Assembly (NCBI RefSeq): GCF_005404815.1
Contig: NZ_BJDF01000005.1
Coordinates: 51,673-115,672 of the forward strand
Reading direction: 5' to 3'
Length of the DNA: 64,000 bases
DNA from: Companilactobacillus huachuanensis
GTDB taxonomy: Bacteria; Bacillota; Bacilli; Lactobacillales; Lactobacillaceae
The position numbers and the translations under genes are program-made. Shown here in pieces: positions 8,481 to 16,385 of this stretch (positions are counted from its first letter, which is position 1; each line of letters starts with the position of its first letter). The notes under the pieces are model-generated. The model was not told the DNA's origin and did not search any database. It worked only from the letters and a program-made list of their open reading frames with translations.

Positions 8481-9584
8481 TTATCCAAGCAACTTAGTAT
8501 TTTTAACATCATTGATTGTCTTAGTACCAGCAAGTTGCATAGTAATTGAAAGTTCCATATTCAAGTGTTCAATAACATCTGTAACACCTTGAGCGCCACC
8601 AAGATTCAATCCATAAATAATTGGACGACCAAGGGCAACTAAATCAGCACCACTTGCCAATGCCTTGAAAACATGCTCGCCACGACGAACACCACTATCA
8701 AAGACGATTGGAACTCGCTTATCGACTACTTCGGCAATATATGGAAGCATTTCGAATGAAGCTGGTCCACCATCTAATTGACGACCACCATGGTTAGAAA
8801 CCCAAATACCATCAGCGCCAAATTCAATTGCCAATTCAGCATCATCTGGCGATTGAATACCTTTAACCAAGACAGGTAGTCCTGACATATCTTTGATCTT
8901 TTGTATATCTGTTGGTACGATACCTTGTTTTGCTGAAGCATAAATTTCAGAGATTCCTTTACCTTCACCATCGCCTGCTGAATATCCGGCCAAGTTTGGC
9001 ATTGGTAGTGGGAATTGGAATTTATTGATGATATCTGATTCACGATAACCACCAAGAGTTGAATCAACTGTCAAAACGATAGCTTTAGCTCCAGCCTTAA
9101 CAGCTTTCTTAATCAAAAATTCATTAAATTTATCATCTTTACTCATATACAATTGGAAAAATAATGGTGAATCTGGAGCAGCAGCGGCAGCATCTTCAAC
9201 TGATGTACTTGCGTATGTACTGATTGAGAAAATTGAACCAGCAGCGGCAACACCCTTGGCAGTATCAGTTTCACCCTTAACATGAGCCAAACCATGAGCA
9301 GCTGATGGTGCTTGAATAATAGGAGTCTTCAAATCAATATCCCACAATTTTGTACTCAAGTCAGCGTGATCGATACCTTGAATAACACGAGGCATGATTT
9401 CCTTGTTATTAAAAGCCTCAGTATTTTGCTTTAGAGTCCATTCGTCCTCAGCGCCTCCACGGATATATCCAAAAGCACCCTTTTCATTACTCATGTGATC
9501 TTTAACTCTAGCCTCAAGACTAGCTAAATTTACAATTTCAACATGGTTCTCTGCAGTACTTGCTTCATACTTTTTATTACTCAT
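8481..9584 (-). CDS. FMN-dependent alpha-hydroxy-acid oxidase, probable lactate oxidase
   Basis: Oxidises L-lactate (or a related 2-hydroxy acid) to pyruvate with FMN and O2, giving H2O2, in the cytoplasm. The protein resembles Aerococcus lactate oxidase along its length. FMN and active-site marks are GFGYIRGGAEDEWT-like GAFGYIRGGAEDEWT near the N-terminus, QLYMSKDD, LTVDSTLGGYRESD, VKGIQSPDDA, the catalytic-His motif WVSNHGGRQ and FDSGVRRGEHV. The frame is open to an ATG at 9618-9620, but that codon lacks a ribosome site; the ATG at 9582-9584 is preceded by AAAGGA at about 10 bases and gives 367 residues, near the family size. Monocistronic. Oxidase versus NAD-independent dehydrogenase cannot be decided from sequence. 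Confidence 0.85.
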   Translation of the reverse strand: MSNKKYEASTAENHVEIVNLASLEARVKDHMSNEKGAFGYIRGGAEDEWTLKQNTEAFNNKEIMPRVIQGIDHADLSTKLWDIDLKTPIIQAPSAAHGLAHVKGETDTAKGVAAAGSIFSISTYASTSVEDAAAAAPDSPLFFQLYMSKDDKFNEFLIKKAVKAGAKAIVLTVDSTLGGYRESDIINKFQFPLPMPNLAGYSAGDGEGKGISEIYASAKQGIVPTDIQKIKDMSGLPVLVKGIQSPDDAELAIEFGADGIWVSNHGGRQLDGGPASFEMLPYIAEVVDKRVPIVFDSGVRRGEHVFKALASGADLVALGRPIIYGLNLGGAQGVTDVIEHLNMELSITMQLAGTKTINDVKNTKLLG

Positions 9585-9731
9585 CGGAATCCCGTCCTTT
9601 ACTTTGCAATTTATTAACATGATCAGTTTAACCTACAATTGTAAATTATGCTGAGATTTGTTCCGGAATTATCAATTTGTTTTTTAATATTCATAAAATA
9701 ATTTATTTAATATGTGTGGCGCTCTTAAATA

Positions 9732-9759
9732 TCCCAGTTCTTCCGACTAATTAACCTTT
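9732..9759 (-). repeat. Relic of a structured element next to A3
   Basis: GTTCTTCCGACTAATTA matches the outer edge of a minus-oriented core (compare 54670-54689). It is followed by CCTTTAG and then directly by the left end of A3, which suggests one element entered beside an older one. Confidence 0.45.
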
Positions 9760-9764
9760 AGTAA

Positions 9765-10058
9765 CTGAAGATTGAAAGGTGAGAAACTAATCTAACCATT
9801 ATTATTACAGGTTTAGAGCTAATTTACTTAAATAAGCAGAAGTCTTTATTTTACTGTTCCGCTATTAAAAAAATAAACTAGTTGGAAGAGCTGAGAGTAT
9901 TCATTTGCAGCGAAAGTGGCGTTATTGCTTCAGCAATTACACCACCGGACGTGTTGAAGACTCGCGGGTTTTGCGAGGCTTCAACCGAGGCTCGAGACCG
10001 CTTTCTGGCTCGGGCCGTTCCGCGCAGCATATGAATACTCTCAGCTCTGGAAACGGCA
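9765..10058 (+). repeat. Family A element copy A3, right end missing
   Basis: Left repeat CTGAAGATTGAAAGG at 9765 and a complete core (P1, P2 GTTATTGC/GCAATTAC, P3 CTCGCGGG/TTTGCGAG, P4). The sequence stops matching after GGAAACGGCA, so the right inverted repeat is lost. It ends about 17 bp from the stop of the TMEM175-like gene. An open 63-codon frame on the minus strand is considered accidental. Confidence 0.8.
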
Positions 10059-10074
10059 AACTCACACATTATTA

Positions 10075-10689
10075 CTATTTTTGACCAAGTGCATTGCTTA
10101 AATGCAAATACGCCACGAAATGAAAACAGATTCCTAGTAACAAAAATACCGCACCCAACGATACCCAGAATAGTGATGTGACGATTGCTAATATATACAA
10201 CACCATACTGATCAAAGGATCAGAGTGACTTTTCCTAAACCGCGCTCGTTTCATTTTTTCGGACATCAATTCCGCGTGCTTTCCAACGTAAAAATACAAA
10301 AGTTGAAACGTACCCGATATAAACAACGCAATTACTGCATAAGCTATAAATGCCACTCTGATATCCCCATTATTTCCGCGGTTCAATGTCTCTGCAACTA
10401 ACGCCATCGGGTAATTTATCAAGGTAATACTAAATAACATCAACAGATTGATTAAATTTAACCGCCGATCAATTGATTTCAACGCTTGAAAATAATCGTG
10501 GTGAAACAACCACAATGTCCCTACGTAAAAATATGAAACGATATACGCTACCAATATTGGCCACTGTTGCAGCATCGCAATTAGTAAATGTCCCGTTTGA
10601 AATTTTGGCACAGTAAACTCCAAAACCAAAATAGTAATTAAAATGGCAAAAACGCCGTCACTGAATGCTAGTAAACGATCTTTTGTCAC
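10075..10689 (-). CDS. TMEM175-like (DUF1211) membrane protein
   Basis: A 204-residue integral membrane protein with about six helices. The first helix carries RLLAFSDGVFAILITILVLE, matching the family signature RxxxFSDGVFAI of TMEM175-type K+ channels, so potassium leak or uptake across the plasma membrane is the likely role. GTG start, seven bases after GAGGGG. It lies 14 bp downstream of a CPA2 antiporter and is surely cotranscribed, which suggests a monovalent-cation and pH homeostasis unit. Element A3 sits right after the stop. Confidence 0.85.
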   Translation of the reverse strand: MTKDRLLAFSDGVFAILITILVLEFTVPKFQTGHLLIAMLQQWPILVAYIVSYFYVGTLWLFHHDYFQALKSIDRRLNLINLLMLFSITLINYPMALVAETLNRGNNGDIRVAFIAYAVIALFISGTFQLLYFYVGKHAELMSEKMKRARFRKSHSDPLISMVLYILAIVTSLFWVSLGAVFLLLGICFHFVAYLHLSNALGQK

Positions 10690-10703
10690 AAAGAATCCCC
10701 TCT

Positions 10704-11870
10704 TTAATTAAGATCAAATGTTTGATTCGTGACTATCTTATTAAACAATGTCGGACAAACTAGACAGGTAATTATTGCCGCCAACGTGATTGCTCCTGAT
10801 TGAGCGGTTGTAATTAATTTCAAATTTTGACCGACTTGTAAGATTGGCAAAACCAAAGTAATAGTAGTTGACGTGACGATTGTCGCAGCAATAGCATAAC
10901 GGTTACCAAAACGTTTGCGGAATACAAAGTAAACGATGGCTTTAGAAAGTAGGAAAGCTACTAAAAATATTGGAATCAGTAACAAGGCATCCTTATTCAC
11001 AAAGAGTTTTCTTAAATTAAGGTTTACTCCAGTAGTAATGAAAAATACTGGGATGAAGAACCCATATCCCATTGAACTTAATTTTGCCTCAGTATCCTCC
11101 TTAGGTTTCAACAGTTTCATAACCGCACCTGCCAAGAAGGCACCCAAAATACTCTCAGCACCAATCTGCTCAGCAAACGTTACCAAAGTGAAAATCAAGA
11201 AAAATGCCAAACGAATATCCAACTGTGTCGTCGACTTATCGATTTTATCAAAGAAAACATAAACTCGATTAAATCGATGCAATAGGAAAATTGCTATTAA
11301 AAAGATGACCGGTAATCCTAAAACTGAAATGTAGTGTTGTTGTTGGACTGCCGAATAAATCGTCAATGCAACTAAAGGAATAAATTCCCCAAAGGCTGAC
11401 GTTAACAAAATTGTCTGGCCATAATTAGTATTAAGTATGTTTGCTTCTTTCAATAGAGAAATGATCACACCCAAGGCAATCGTACTAAATAAAATTACGG
11501 CTAAAATGAATTGACTGAAAATTCCTGTCTCATATAAAATGGCACTCAAAATAATCGACATGATAAATATCGACATGAATCCACCAAAGGCTGTTCCCAA
11601 TGGTGAATAAGTGGTTTTGTCCTTTTTTGGTTCCAAAAGTGAAAAATCAATTTCCATTCCACCTAAAAAGATCAACATAATAACGCCCAAATTGGCAATA
11701 TATTGTAAACTCTGACCTGGTTGGACAATGTTTAACCCCGTTTTTCCAATGATTATTCCCATAATAATTTCAGAAATTGAGGTTGGCATTCTCGTTAAAT
11801 GAAATCTGGCGGTAATTAATGGTGTCGCCAAAGCTGCAAATAAAACAATTAATAATGCAAATTTCTCCAT
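10704..11870 (-). CDS. Cation:proton antiporter, CPA2 family
   Basis: A membrane protein of about 388 residues with some 11-12 helices, full length for the Na+(K+)/H+ exchanger domain alone, without a C-terminal regulatory domain. Helix pattern and motifs such as GIIIGKTGLNIV, VIMLIFLGGMEID and ESILGAFLAGAVM match CPA2 exchangers. Role: proton-coupled Na+ or K+ exchange at the plasma membrane. The first ATG (11876) touches the ribosome site AAGAGGG, so the next ATG at 11870 is the better start. First gene of the pair with the TMEM175-like protein. Confidence 0.88.
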   Translation of the reverse strand: MEKFALLIVLFAALATPLITARFHLTRMPTSISEIIMGIIIGKTGLNIVQPGQSLQYIANLGVIMLIFLGGMEIDFSLLEPKKDKTTYSPLGTAFGGFMSIFIMSIILSAILYETGIFSQFILAVILFSTIALGVIISLLKEANILNTNYGQTILLTSAFGEFIPLVALTIYSAVQQQHYISVLGLPVIFLIAIFLLHRFNRVYVFFDKIDKSTTQLDIRLAFFLIFTLVTFAEQIGAESILGAFLAGAVMKLLKPKEDTEAKLSSMGYGFFIPVFFITTGVNLNLRKLFVNKDALLLIPIFLVAFLLSKAIVYFVFRKRFGNRYAIAATIVTSTTITLVLPILQVGQNLKLITTAQSGAITLAAIITCLVCPTLFNKIVTNQTFDLN

Positions 11871-11964
11871 GATCATACCCTCTTATTAATTTGCTACTTA
11901 AGCATTCTATCAGACATTTAAAACAAAAAAATTCAAGATTTGATAAATATTTTCACTAATTATC

Positions 11965-12915
11965 TTAATTTACAACAACGACCTTACCTAAATTGTGCCC
12001 ACTCTCCAAATATTCATGTGCTTCTCTGACCTGATTCAAGCGATAAATTTTCGTTGGGGCAACTTTTACCTGATATTTATTAATAAAATCAAGCATCTCA
12101 TTAAGTTTTTCACTAGTCACTTCACCCGATGATAATGAAGTCAAATAAGCGCCCTCGTGAATATCAGAAATGGGATCAAAATCGTCCATATACCACTGGC
12201 CACCAAGTTCACCTGTGTTGCAGACAATTCCCTGTGAGTTGACATGATTGAAAGTATCCTTTAATGTCTTGGGACCAACTAAATCCAATACTTTGTCATA
12301 CTTTTCAGTAGTCTGCAATACTCCATTCTGATCTTCAACTGCCAAGTCATAACCAGCATCCAATAAAACCTGTTCCTTGGCTTGTTTACGAACTGAACCA
12401 GTTACTTTAATCTCTGGATATTGGGCTTTAATCAAGCGCAACGCCGCAATCCCCACGCCGCTGGCACCTGACCGAATCAAAACCGAATCTTCAGCTTGTA
12501 AATTTAAAGTTTTTAATGAACCAAAAGCGGTGTAAAAAGTCTCTGGCACAGCTGCCAAATCAGCCCAATCCAACTTTGTTTCTACCGGATAAATTTGTTC
12601 ATTGGGCAACAGAACATATTCAGCATATGATCCGTCAAAAGCACGACCCATTTCACCCATAATTGAAATCACTTTTTGTCCATTCTGCAATTCAGTGGTC
12701 GTACTTTCAGCCACAACTCCCACACATTCAATTCCTAAAATTCGTGGGAATTTTACACTTGGAGACTCGCCGTCACGCGTAAAAATTTCTGAATGATTGA
12801 TACCAAATCCTTTTACCTGAACTAGTGACCATCCGGACTTAACCTTCGGTGTAGGAACTTCTTTATATTCTAAAACTTCAGGTCCACCAGCTTTTTCAAC
12901 CACAATTGCTTTCAT
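11965..12915 (-). CDS. MDR-family quinone-oxidoreductase-like protein (zinc-independent)
   Basis: A 316-residue medium-chain reductase. It has the GroES-like N-terminal domain, the nucleotide-binding turn VLIRSGASGVGIAALRLIK (about 145-163, pattern xSGxSGVGxA) and the C-terminal APTKIYRLNQVREAHEYLE segment typical of QOR-type NADPH reductases. The zinc-ligand cysteines of alcohol dehydrogenases are missing, so reduction of quinones or enones is more likely than alcohol oxidation. Start ATG after GGAGGGTGAG. Monocistronic; the substrate is unknown. Confidence 0.82.
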   Translation of the reverse strand: MKAIVVEKAGGPEVLEYKEVPTPKVKSGWSLVQVKGFGINHSEIFTRDGESPSVKFPRILGIECVGVVAESTTTELQNGQKVISIMGEMGRAFDGSYAEYVLLPNEQIYPVETKLDWADLAAVPETFYTAFGSLKTLNLQAEDSVLIRSGASGVGIAALRLIKAQYPEIKVTGSVRKQAKEQVLLDAGYDLAVEDQNGVLQTTEKYDKVLDLVGPKTLKDTFNHVNSQGIVCNTGELGGQWYMDDFDPISDIHEGAYLTSLSSGEVTSEKLNEMLDFINKYQVKVAPTKIYRLNQVREAHEYLESGHNLGKVVVVN

Positions 12916-12963
12916 CTACTCACCCTCCAAAAATACCAATTAAGATAATTATAATCTAGGCAT

Positions 12964-12996
12964 AAAAAAAATACCTGAATCTAACTTCAGGTATTT
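12964..12996 (-). terminator. Terminator of azlCD
   Basis: Stem AAATACCTGAA/TTCAGGTATTT (12969-12996) followed by eight U residues on the minus strand, directly past the azlD stop. Confidence 0.8.
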
Positions 12997-13323
12997 CTAA
13001 ATTGCTAAACGTACCAGAGCTAGGGAAATGATTCCCACAATGACGATTAACAGTAATTTTTTCGTTAATATTGCGGTTAAAACAGTTGGAATTGAGGCAA
13101 TTAAATTGGCATAGTCAATTGTTGGCAAGTGTCCCAAATTTTGATGGAATAGATTCTCAAACCACAAGGCTGCCATAATTGTAATTGGTACGAATCCTAA
13201 GAATTCAACAACTTTGGCTGGTAAATTGAATTTCTTCAACAAGACAAATGGCAAAATTCTTGATAACCATGTCACTAAACCACAGGCTATCAATGTCCAC
13301 AAAACAAATTTAGTCGAAGGCAT
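12997..13323 (-). CDS. azlD: AzlD branched-chain amino-acid exporter subunit
   Basis: A small membrane protein of 108 residues with four hydrophobic segments; LPFVLLKKFNLPAKVVEFLG fits the AzlD pattern. With AzlC it forms an exporter for branched-chain amino acids and analogues at the plasma membrane. Overlaps the end of azlC by 14 bp, with its ribosome site (AGGGGTGATC) inside azlC. A terminator follows at once. Confidence 0.87.
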   Translation of the reverse strand: MPSTKFVLWTLIACGLVTWLSRILPFVLLKKFNLPAKVVEFLGFVPITIMAALWFENLFHQNLGHLPTIDYANLIASIPTVLTAILTKKLLLIVIVGIISLALVRLAI

Positions 13324-14017
13324 TTTTCAAGATCACCCCTAACCCGCAGCCAATCAAAGTTACAACCAAGATCAGCAAATCACTCGAAATAAAAATTAGT
13401 CCAAAATAAACTAGTGGCAACATTGCCAAAACAACGATTAATTGTACTTTTAATGAGATTGTCTTGTCACTGATCAATTGCAAATACAACAAGCCAATAA
13501 ACATGGCAACTAGGGCAAAATCCAAGCCTAATTTTTCAGGATTACTAATAATTTTACCTAACATAGCACCAACCATTGTGGACGCTGCCCAAACAAGATA
13601 TGCCATCAAATTGACGGTATTAAACCATTTAAATCCCAATTTTCCGTTAGTAAAATTAAGTTTGTTCATACTCAAAGCAAAACTTTCATCAGTAATCAGA
13701 CTACCAATTAAAATGTTTTCAAAAATAGAATTCTTTTTGAAGAAATTAGCTGTGGTCATACTCATCAAAATCATTCTAGAATTAACCAAAAAGACTGATA
13801 AAACAATTGAAAAAATCGGCGTCCCAATCGCCAATAAACTGACCAAAATAAATTGTGCTGAACCAGCGTAAACAATCAACGACATCAACGTCGCCATTAA
13901 TACGCTCATTCCAGCCGATGCTGCCACGATTCCAAACGAAATTCCAATGCCAATGTAACCAAATACCGTTGGAAGTGTATCTTTCATGGCAGTTCTAACG
14001 CTCAAGCTGTCATCCAT
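13310..14017 (-). CDS. azlC: AzlC branched-chain amino-acid exporter subunit
   Basis: A 235-residue membrane protein with the AzlC N-terminal motif PTVFGYIGIGISFGIVAAS and a long series of hydrophobic segments. Role: export of valine, leucine, isoleucine or analogues together with AzlD, encoded by the overlapping downstream gene. ATG start eight bases after AAGGGGGA. The upstream space holds a reduced family B core (14092-14205) and, further on, element A4. Confidence 0.88.
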   Translation of the reverse strand: MDDSLSVRTAMKDTLPTVFGYIGIGISFGIVAASAGMSVLMATLMSLIVYAGSAQFILVSLLAIGTPIFSIVLSVFLVNSRMILMSMTTANFFKKNSIFENILIGSLITDESFALSMNKLNFTNGKLGFKWFNTVNLMAYLVWAASTMVGAMLGKIISNPEKLGLDFALVAMFIGLLYLQLISDKTISLKVQLIVVLAMLPLVYFGLIFISSDLLILVVTLIGCGLGVILKNAFD

Positions 14018-14091
14018 AAGCTATCCCCCTTTTTATGTAGAACATTATAATAATTTTAATTAAGTTAAATGTCAATTAGGGTTTTGGTGGA

Positions 14092-14205
14092 GGCCGCATC
14101 CGGCTGACAGATATTTCACCTGCTGTGGGACCGGCTCGAGCCGAAATACGGTCTCGACCCTCGCTGCTGATGAAATACCTGTCAACCGAATACTAACATT
14201 TTGGT
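14092..14205 (-). repeat. Reduced family B core (B2): closing helix and one arm
   Basis: A mini-version of the core, about 114 bp. The closing helix pairs CGGCTGACAGATATTTCA with TGAAATACCTGTCAACCG. Inside remains only the P4-like arm with GTCTCG and CGAGCC words (minus strand GGTCGAGACCG to CGGCTCGAGCC). Arms P2 and P3 are absent. The helix sequence is unlike that of family A, yet still pairs. Confidence 0.65.
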
Positions 14206-14374
14206 ATATCTAGGGATTACCCTTTTATATTTTTGTGTCACGGTTGATCATGAATTTCTTAATATTAAAAAATCAAATAAAAGTCACTCCGCTGAAGACT
14301 GTTCTTAATAAACACAACAGTTATGTGGCGTTATAACGACTATTTTTGATTTCAAACTATCAATAGAATCATAT

Positions 14375-14699
14375 CTGAATATTGAAAGGTAAAAAATTTA
14401 TACAAAAACTTGTTGTTACATACCTAAAGCTAATTTATTTAAATAGCTCAGAAATCTTTATTTTATTGTGCCTGCTATAAAAAAAACAAACTAGTTGGAA
14501 GAGCTGAGAGTATTCATTTGCAGCGAAAGTGATGTTAGGACTTTAGTCCTTACATCACCGGGCGTGTTGAAGACTCGCGGGTTTTGCGAGGCTTCAACCG
14601 AGGTCCGAGACCGCTTCCCAGGCTCGGGCCGTTCCGCGCAGCAATTGAATACTCTCAGCTCTGGAAACGGCATACTTAACTAACCCTTTCAACCTTTAG
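14375..14699 (+). repeat. Family A element copy A4
   Basis: Left repeat CTGAATATTGAAAGG, right repeat CTTTCAACCTTTAG, full core. P2 differs from the common type as AGGAC opposite GTCCT and GTGATG opposite CATCAC, a set of compensatory changes. No clear target duplication. This is the only full copy lying in a divergent 5' region (between azlC and the alcohol dehydrogenase gene) and not behind a stop codon. Confidence 0.82.
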
Positions 14700-14715
14700 T
14701 TTTATAATTAACTAA

Positions 14716-14730
14716 AGGTAAACGGTTACT
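14716..14730. promoter_or_regulatory. cre-like site upstream of alcohol dehydrogenase
   Basis: AGGTAAACGGTTACT fits WTGNAANCGNWNNCW with one mismatch (G for T at position 2). It is about 60 bp before the start codon and upstream of TATAAT-like words, so CcpA control is possible. Confidence 0.35.
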
Positions 14731-14788
14731 TTTCATACTATTATAGTTATAATTTAATTGTTAATAATTAAAAAGGAGAGATTTCTAT

Positions 14789-15832
14789 ATGAAGAAAGCA
14801 ATTTTTGAAAAAGTTGGTCAAATGAAACTTGAGGATGCTGAAAAACCAACTATTCAAGCTGATGATGACGTAATCATCAAAGTTGTTCGCGCTTGTGTCT
14901 GCGGTTCTGACCTTTGGGCATACCGTGGTTTAGAGGATAAAGCTGAAAATTCAGAAAATTCTGGTCACGAAGCTATCGGAATTGTCGAAGAAGTTGGATC
15001 TGAAATCACGACTGTTAAACCGGGTGATTTTGTTATTGCTCCATTTACTCACGGATGTGGCTATTGTAAAGCTTGTCGTGCTGGATTCGACGGCGACTGT
15101 CAATCACATAGTGACAACTTCAGTAATGGCAATCAAGCTGAATATATTCGTTTCCAACATGGTCAATGGGCTTTAGTCAAGGTTCCCGGCAAACCTAGTG
15201 ATTATTCAGAAGGTATGCTTAAATCACTCCTAACTTTGGCTGATGTTATGGCAACTGGTTATCACGCTGCTCGTGTAGCAGAGGTTAAACCTGGTGACAC
15301 TGTTGTTGTTATGGGTGACGGTGCCGTTGGTCAATGTGGTATTATTGCTGCCAAGATGATGGGAGCCACTAAGATTATCTCAACTAGTCGTCACCCTGAC
15401 CGTGAAGCTTTGGCTAAGAAATTTGGTGCTACTGACAATGTTGCTGAACGTGGTGATGAAGGCGTCAAAAAGATTTTGGCTTTGACAAATAATGAAGGTG
15501 CTGACGCTGTTTTGGAATGTGTCGGAACTGAACTTTCAACTGAAACAGCTATGAGAGTCGGTCGTCCTGGTTCAATCGTTGGTCGTGTTGGATTGCCACA
15601 TACTGGTAAAATGGACGTTTCATCATCATTTGGCAAGAATATTATTCTTGGCGGTGGTCCCGCTTCAGTTACAACTTATGACAAGGAACGCTTGTTGAAA
15701 GCTGTTCTCGATGGCGAAATCAATCCGGGATTGGTCTTCACAAAGAGCTTCAGTCTTGAAGAAATCAATGATGCTTATCAAGAAATGACTGATCGTAAAG
15801 TTATCAAAGCATTGGTCGTTGTTAGCGACTAG
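14789..15832 (+). CDS. Zinc-dependent alcohol dehydrogenase family protein (MDR)
   Basis: A 347-residue medium-chain dehydrogenase. It has the catalytic-zinc motif CVCGSDLWAYRG (about 36-47), GHEAIGIVEEVG (about 59-70), the structural-zinc cysteines in GCGYCKACRAGFDGDC and the Rossmann turn VVVMGDGAVGQCG (about 171-183). Expected reaction: NAD(P)-dependent oxidation or reduction of an alcohol, polyol or aldehyde in the cytoplasm; the substrate is not evident. ATG start eight bases after AAAGGAGAG. Monocistronic with its own strong terminator. Codon usage looks optimised (many GGT, GCT, GTT), hinting at high expression. Confidence 0.88.
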   Translation: MKKAIFEKVGQMKLEDAEKPTIQADDDVIIKVVRACVCGSDLWAYRGLEDKAENSENSGHEAIGIVEEVGSEITTVKPGDFVIAPFTHGCGYCKACRAGFDGDCQSHSDNFSNGNQAEYIRFQHGQWALVKVPGKPSDYSEGMLKSLLTLADVMATGYHAARVAEVKPGDTVVVMGDGAVGQCGIIAAKMMGATKIISTSRHPDREALAKKFGATDNVAERGDEGVKKILALTNNEGADAVLECVGTELSTETAMRVGRPGSIVGRVGLPHTGKMDVSSSFGKNIILGGGPASVTTYDKERLLKAVLDGEINPGLVFTKSFSLEEINDAYQEMTDRKVIKALVVVSD

Positions 15833-15845
15833 AAAATAAAATAAT

Positions 15846-15862
15846 ATTTCAACCTTTGGTAA
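15846..15862. repeat. Possible solo inverted-repeat relic of family A
   Basis: TTTCAACCTTTGG resembles the right end of family A (CTTTCAACCTTTAG) with no element next to it. Short, so only tentative. Confidence 0.3.
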
Positions 15863-15866
15863 TATT

Positions 15867-15917
15867 AAAAGAAGGTGTTTTCAACTTGTAATTTCAAGTA
15901 GAAAACACCTTCTTTTT
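15867..15917 (+). terminator. Terminator of the alcohol dehydrogenase gene
   Basis: A long stem (AAGAAGGTGTTTTC with GAAAACACCTTCTT, extended through the loop) followed by TTTTT. Confidence 0.85.
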
Positions 15918-15927
15918 GATTTAGTAA

Positions 15928-16368
15928 CTGAAGGTTGAAATGTGAAAAAGTGATATAAACATTGCTGTTACAGTCCTAAATTCAATTTATTTACCAATTT
16001 AGTTAAATAGCAAGAGATCACAGTCGGACATTCTTATTATTAAAAACCTAAAGGTTGAAAGGTGAAAAACTAATATAACCATTGATGTTACTGGCCTATA
16101 GTTAATTTATTTAAATAATCAGGAGTTTTGTTTTATTGTTCCCACCATTTAAAGAATAAACTAGTTGGAAGAGCTGAGAGTATTCATTTGCAGCGAAAGT
16201 GGTGTTATTGCTTTAGCAATTACACCACCGGTCGCGTTGGAGACTCGCGGTTTTTGCGAGGCTTCAACCGAGGTTCGAGACCGCTTCCCAGGCTCGGGCC
16301 GTTCCGCGCAGCAATTGAATACTCTCAGCTCTGGAAACGGCATACTTAACTAAACTTTCAACCTTTAG
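15928..16368 (+). repeat. Family A element copy A5 with duplicated left arm and 7-bp target duplication
   Basis: The outer ends are flanked by TTAGTAA (15921-15927 and 16369-16375), a perfect 7-bp duplication. Inside, the left arm occurs twice: CTGAAGGTTGAAATG at 15928 and CTAAAGGTTGAAAGG at 16048. The stretch between them matches the left arm up to its end. The inner copy has no duplication of its own, so this is either an internal tandem duplication or a nested insertion with loss of one right half. The core is full. The right end is 17 bp from the GH36 stop codon. Confidence 0.85.
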
Positions 16369-16385
16369 TTAGTAAATACTATTCA

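Noticed and set aside
14491..14683. Pairs of open frames of about 60 codons on both strands of element cores (also at 16161-16353 and 49316-49508)
   Set aside because: They arise because the palindromic core happens to lack stops on both strands. Change between copies follows base pairing, not codon positions, and there are no ribosome sites.
16231..16310. tRNA-like T-arm: GGTTCGAGACC inside P4 resembles the GGTTCGAATCC of tRNA genes
   Set aside because: The stem sizes, missing acceptor and anticodon arms and variable copies (GGTCCGAG, GACTCGAG) do not fit a tRNA.
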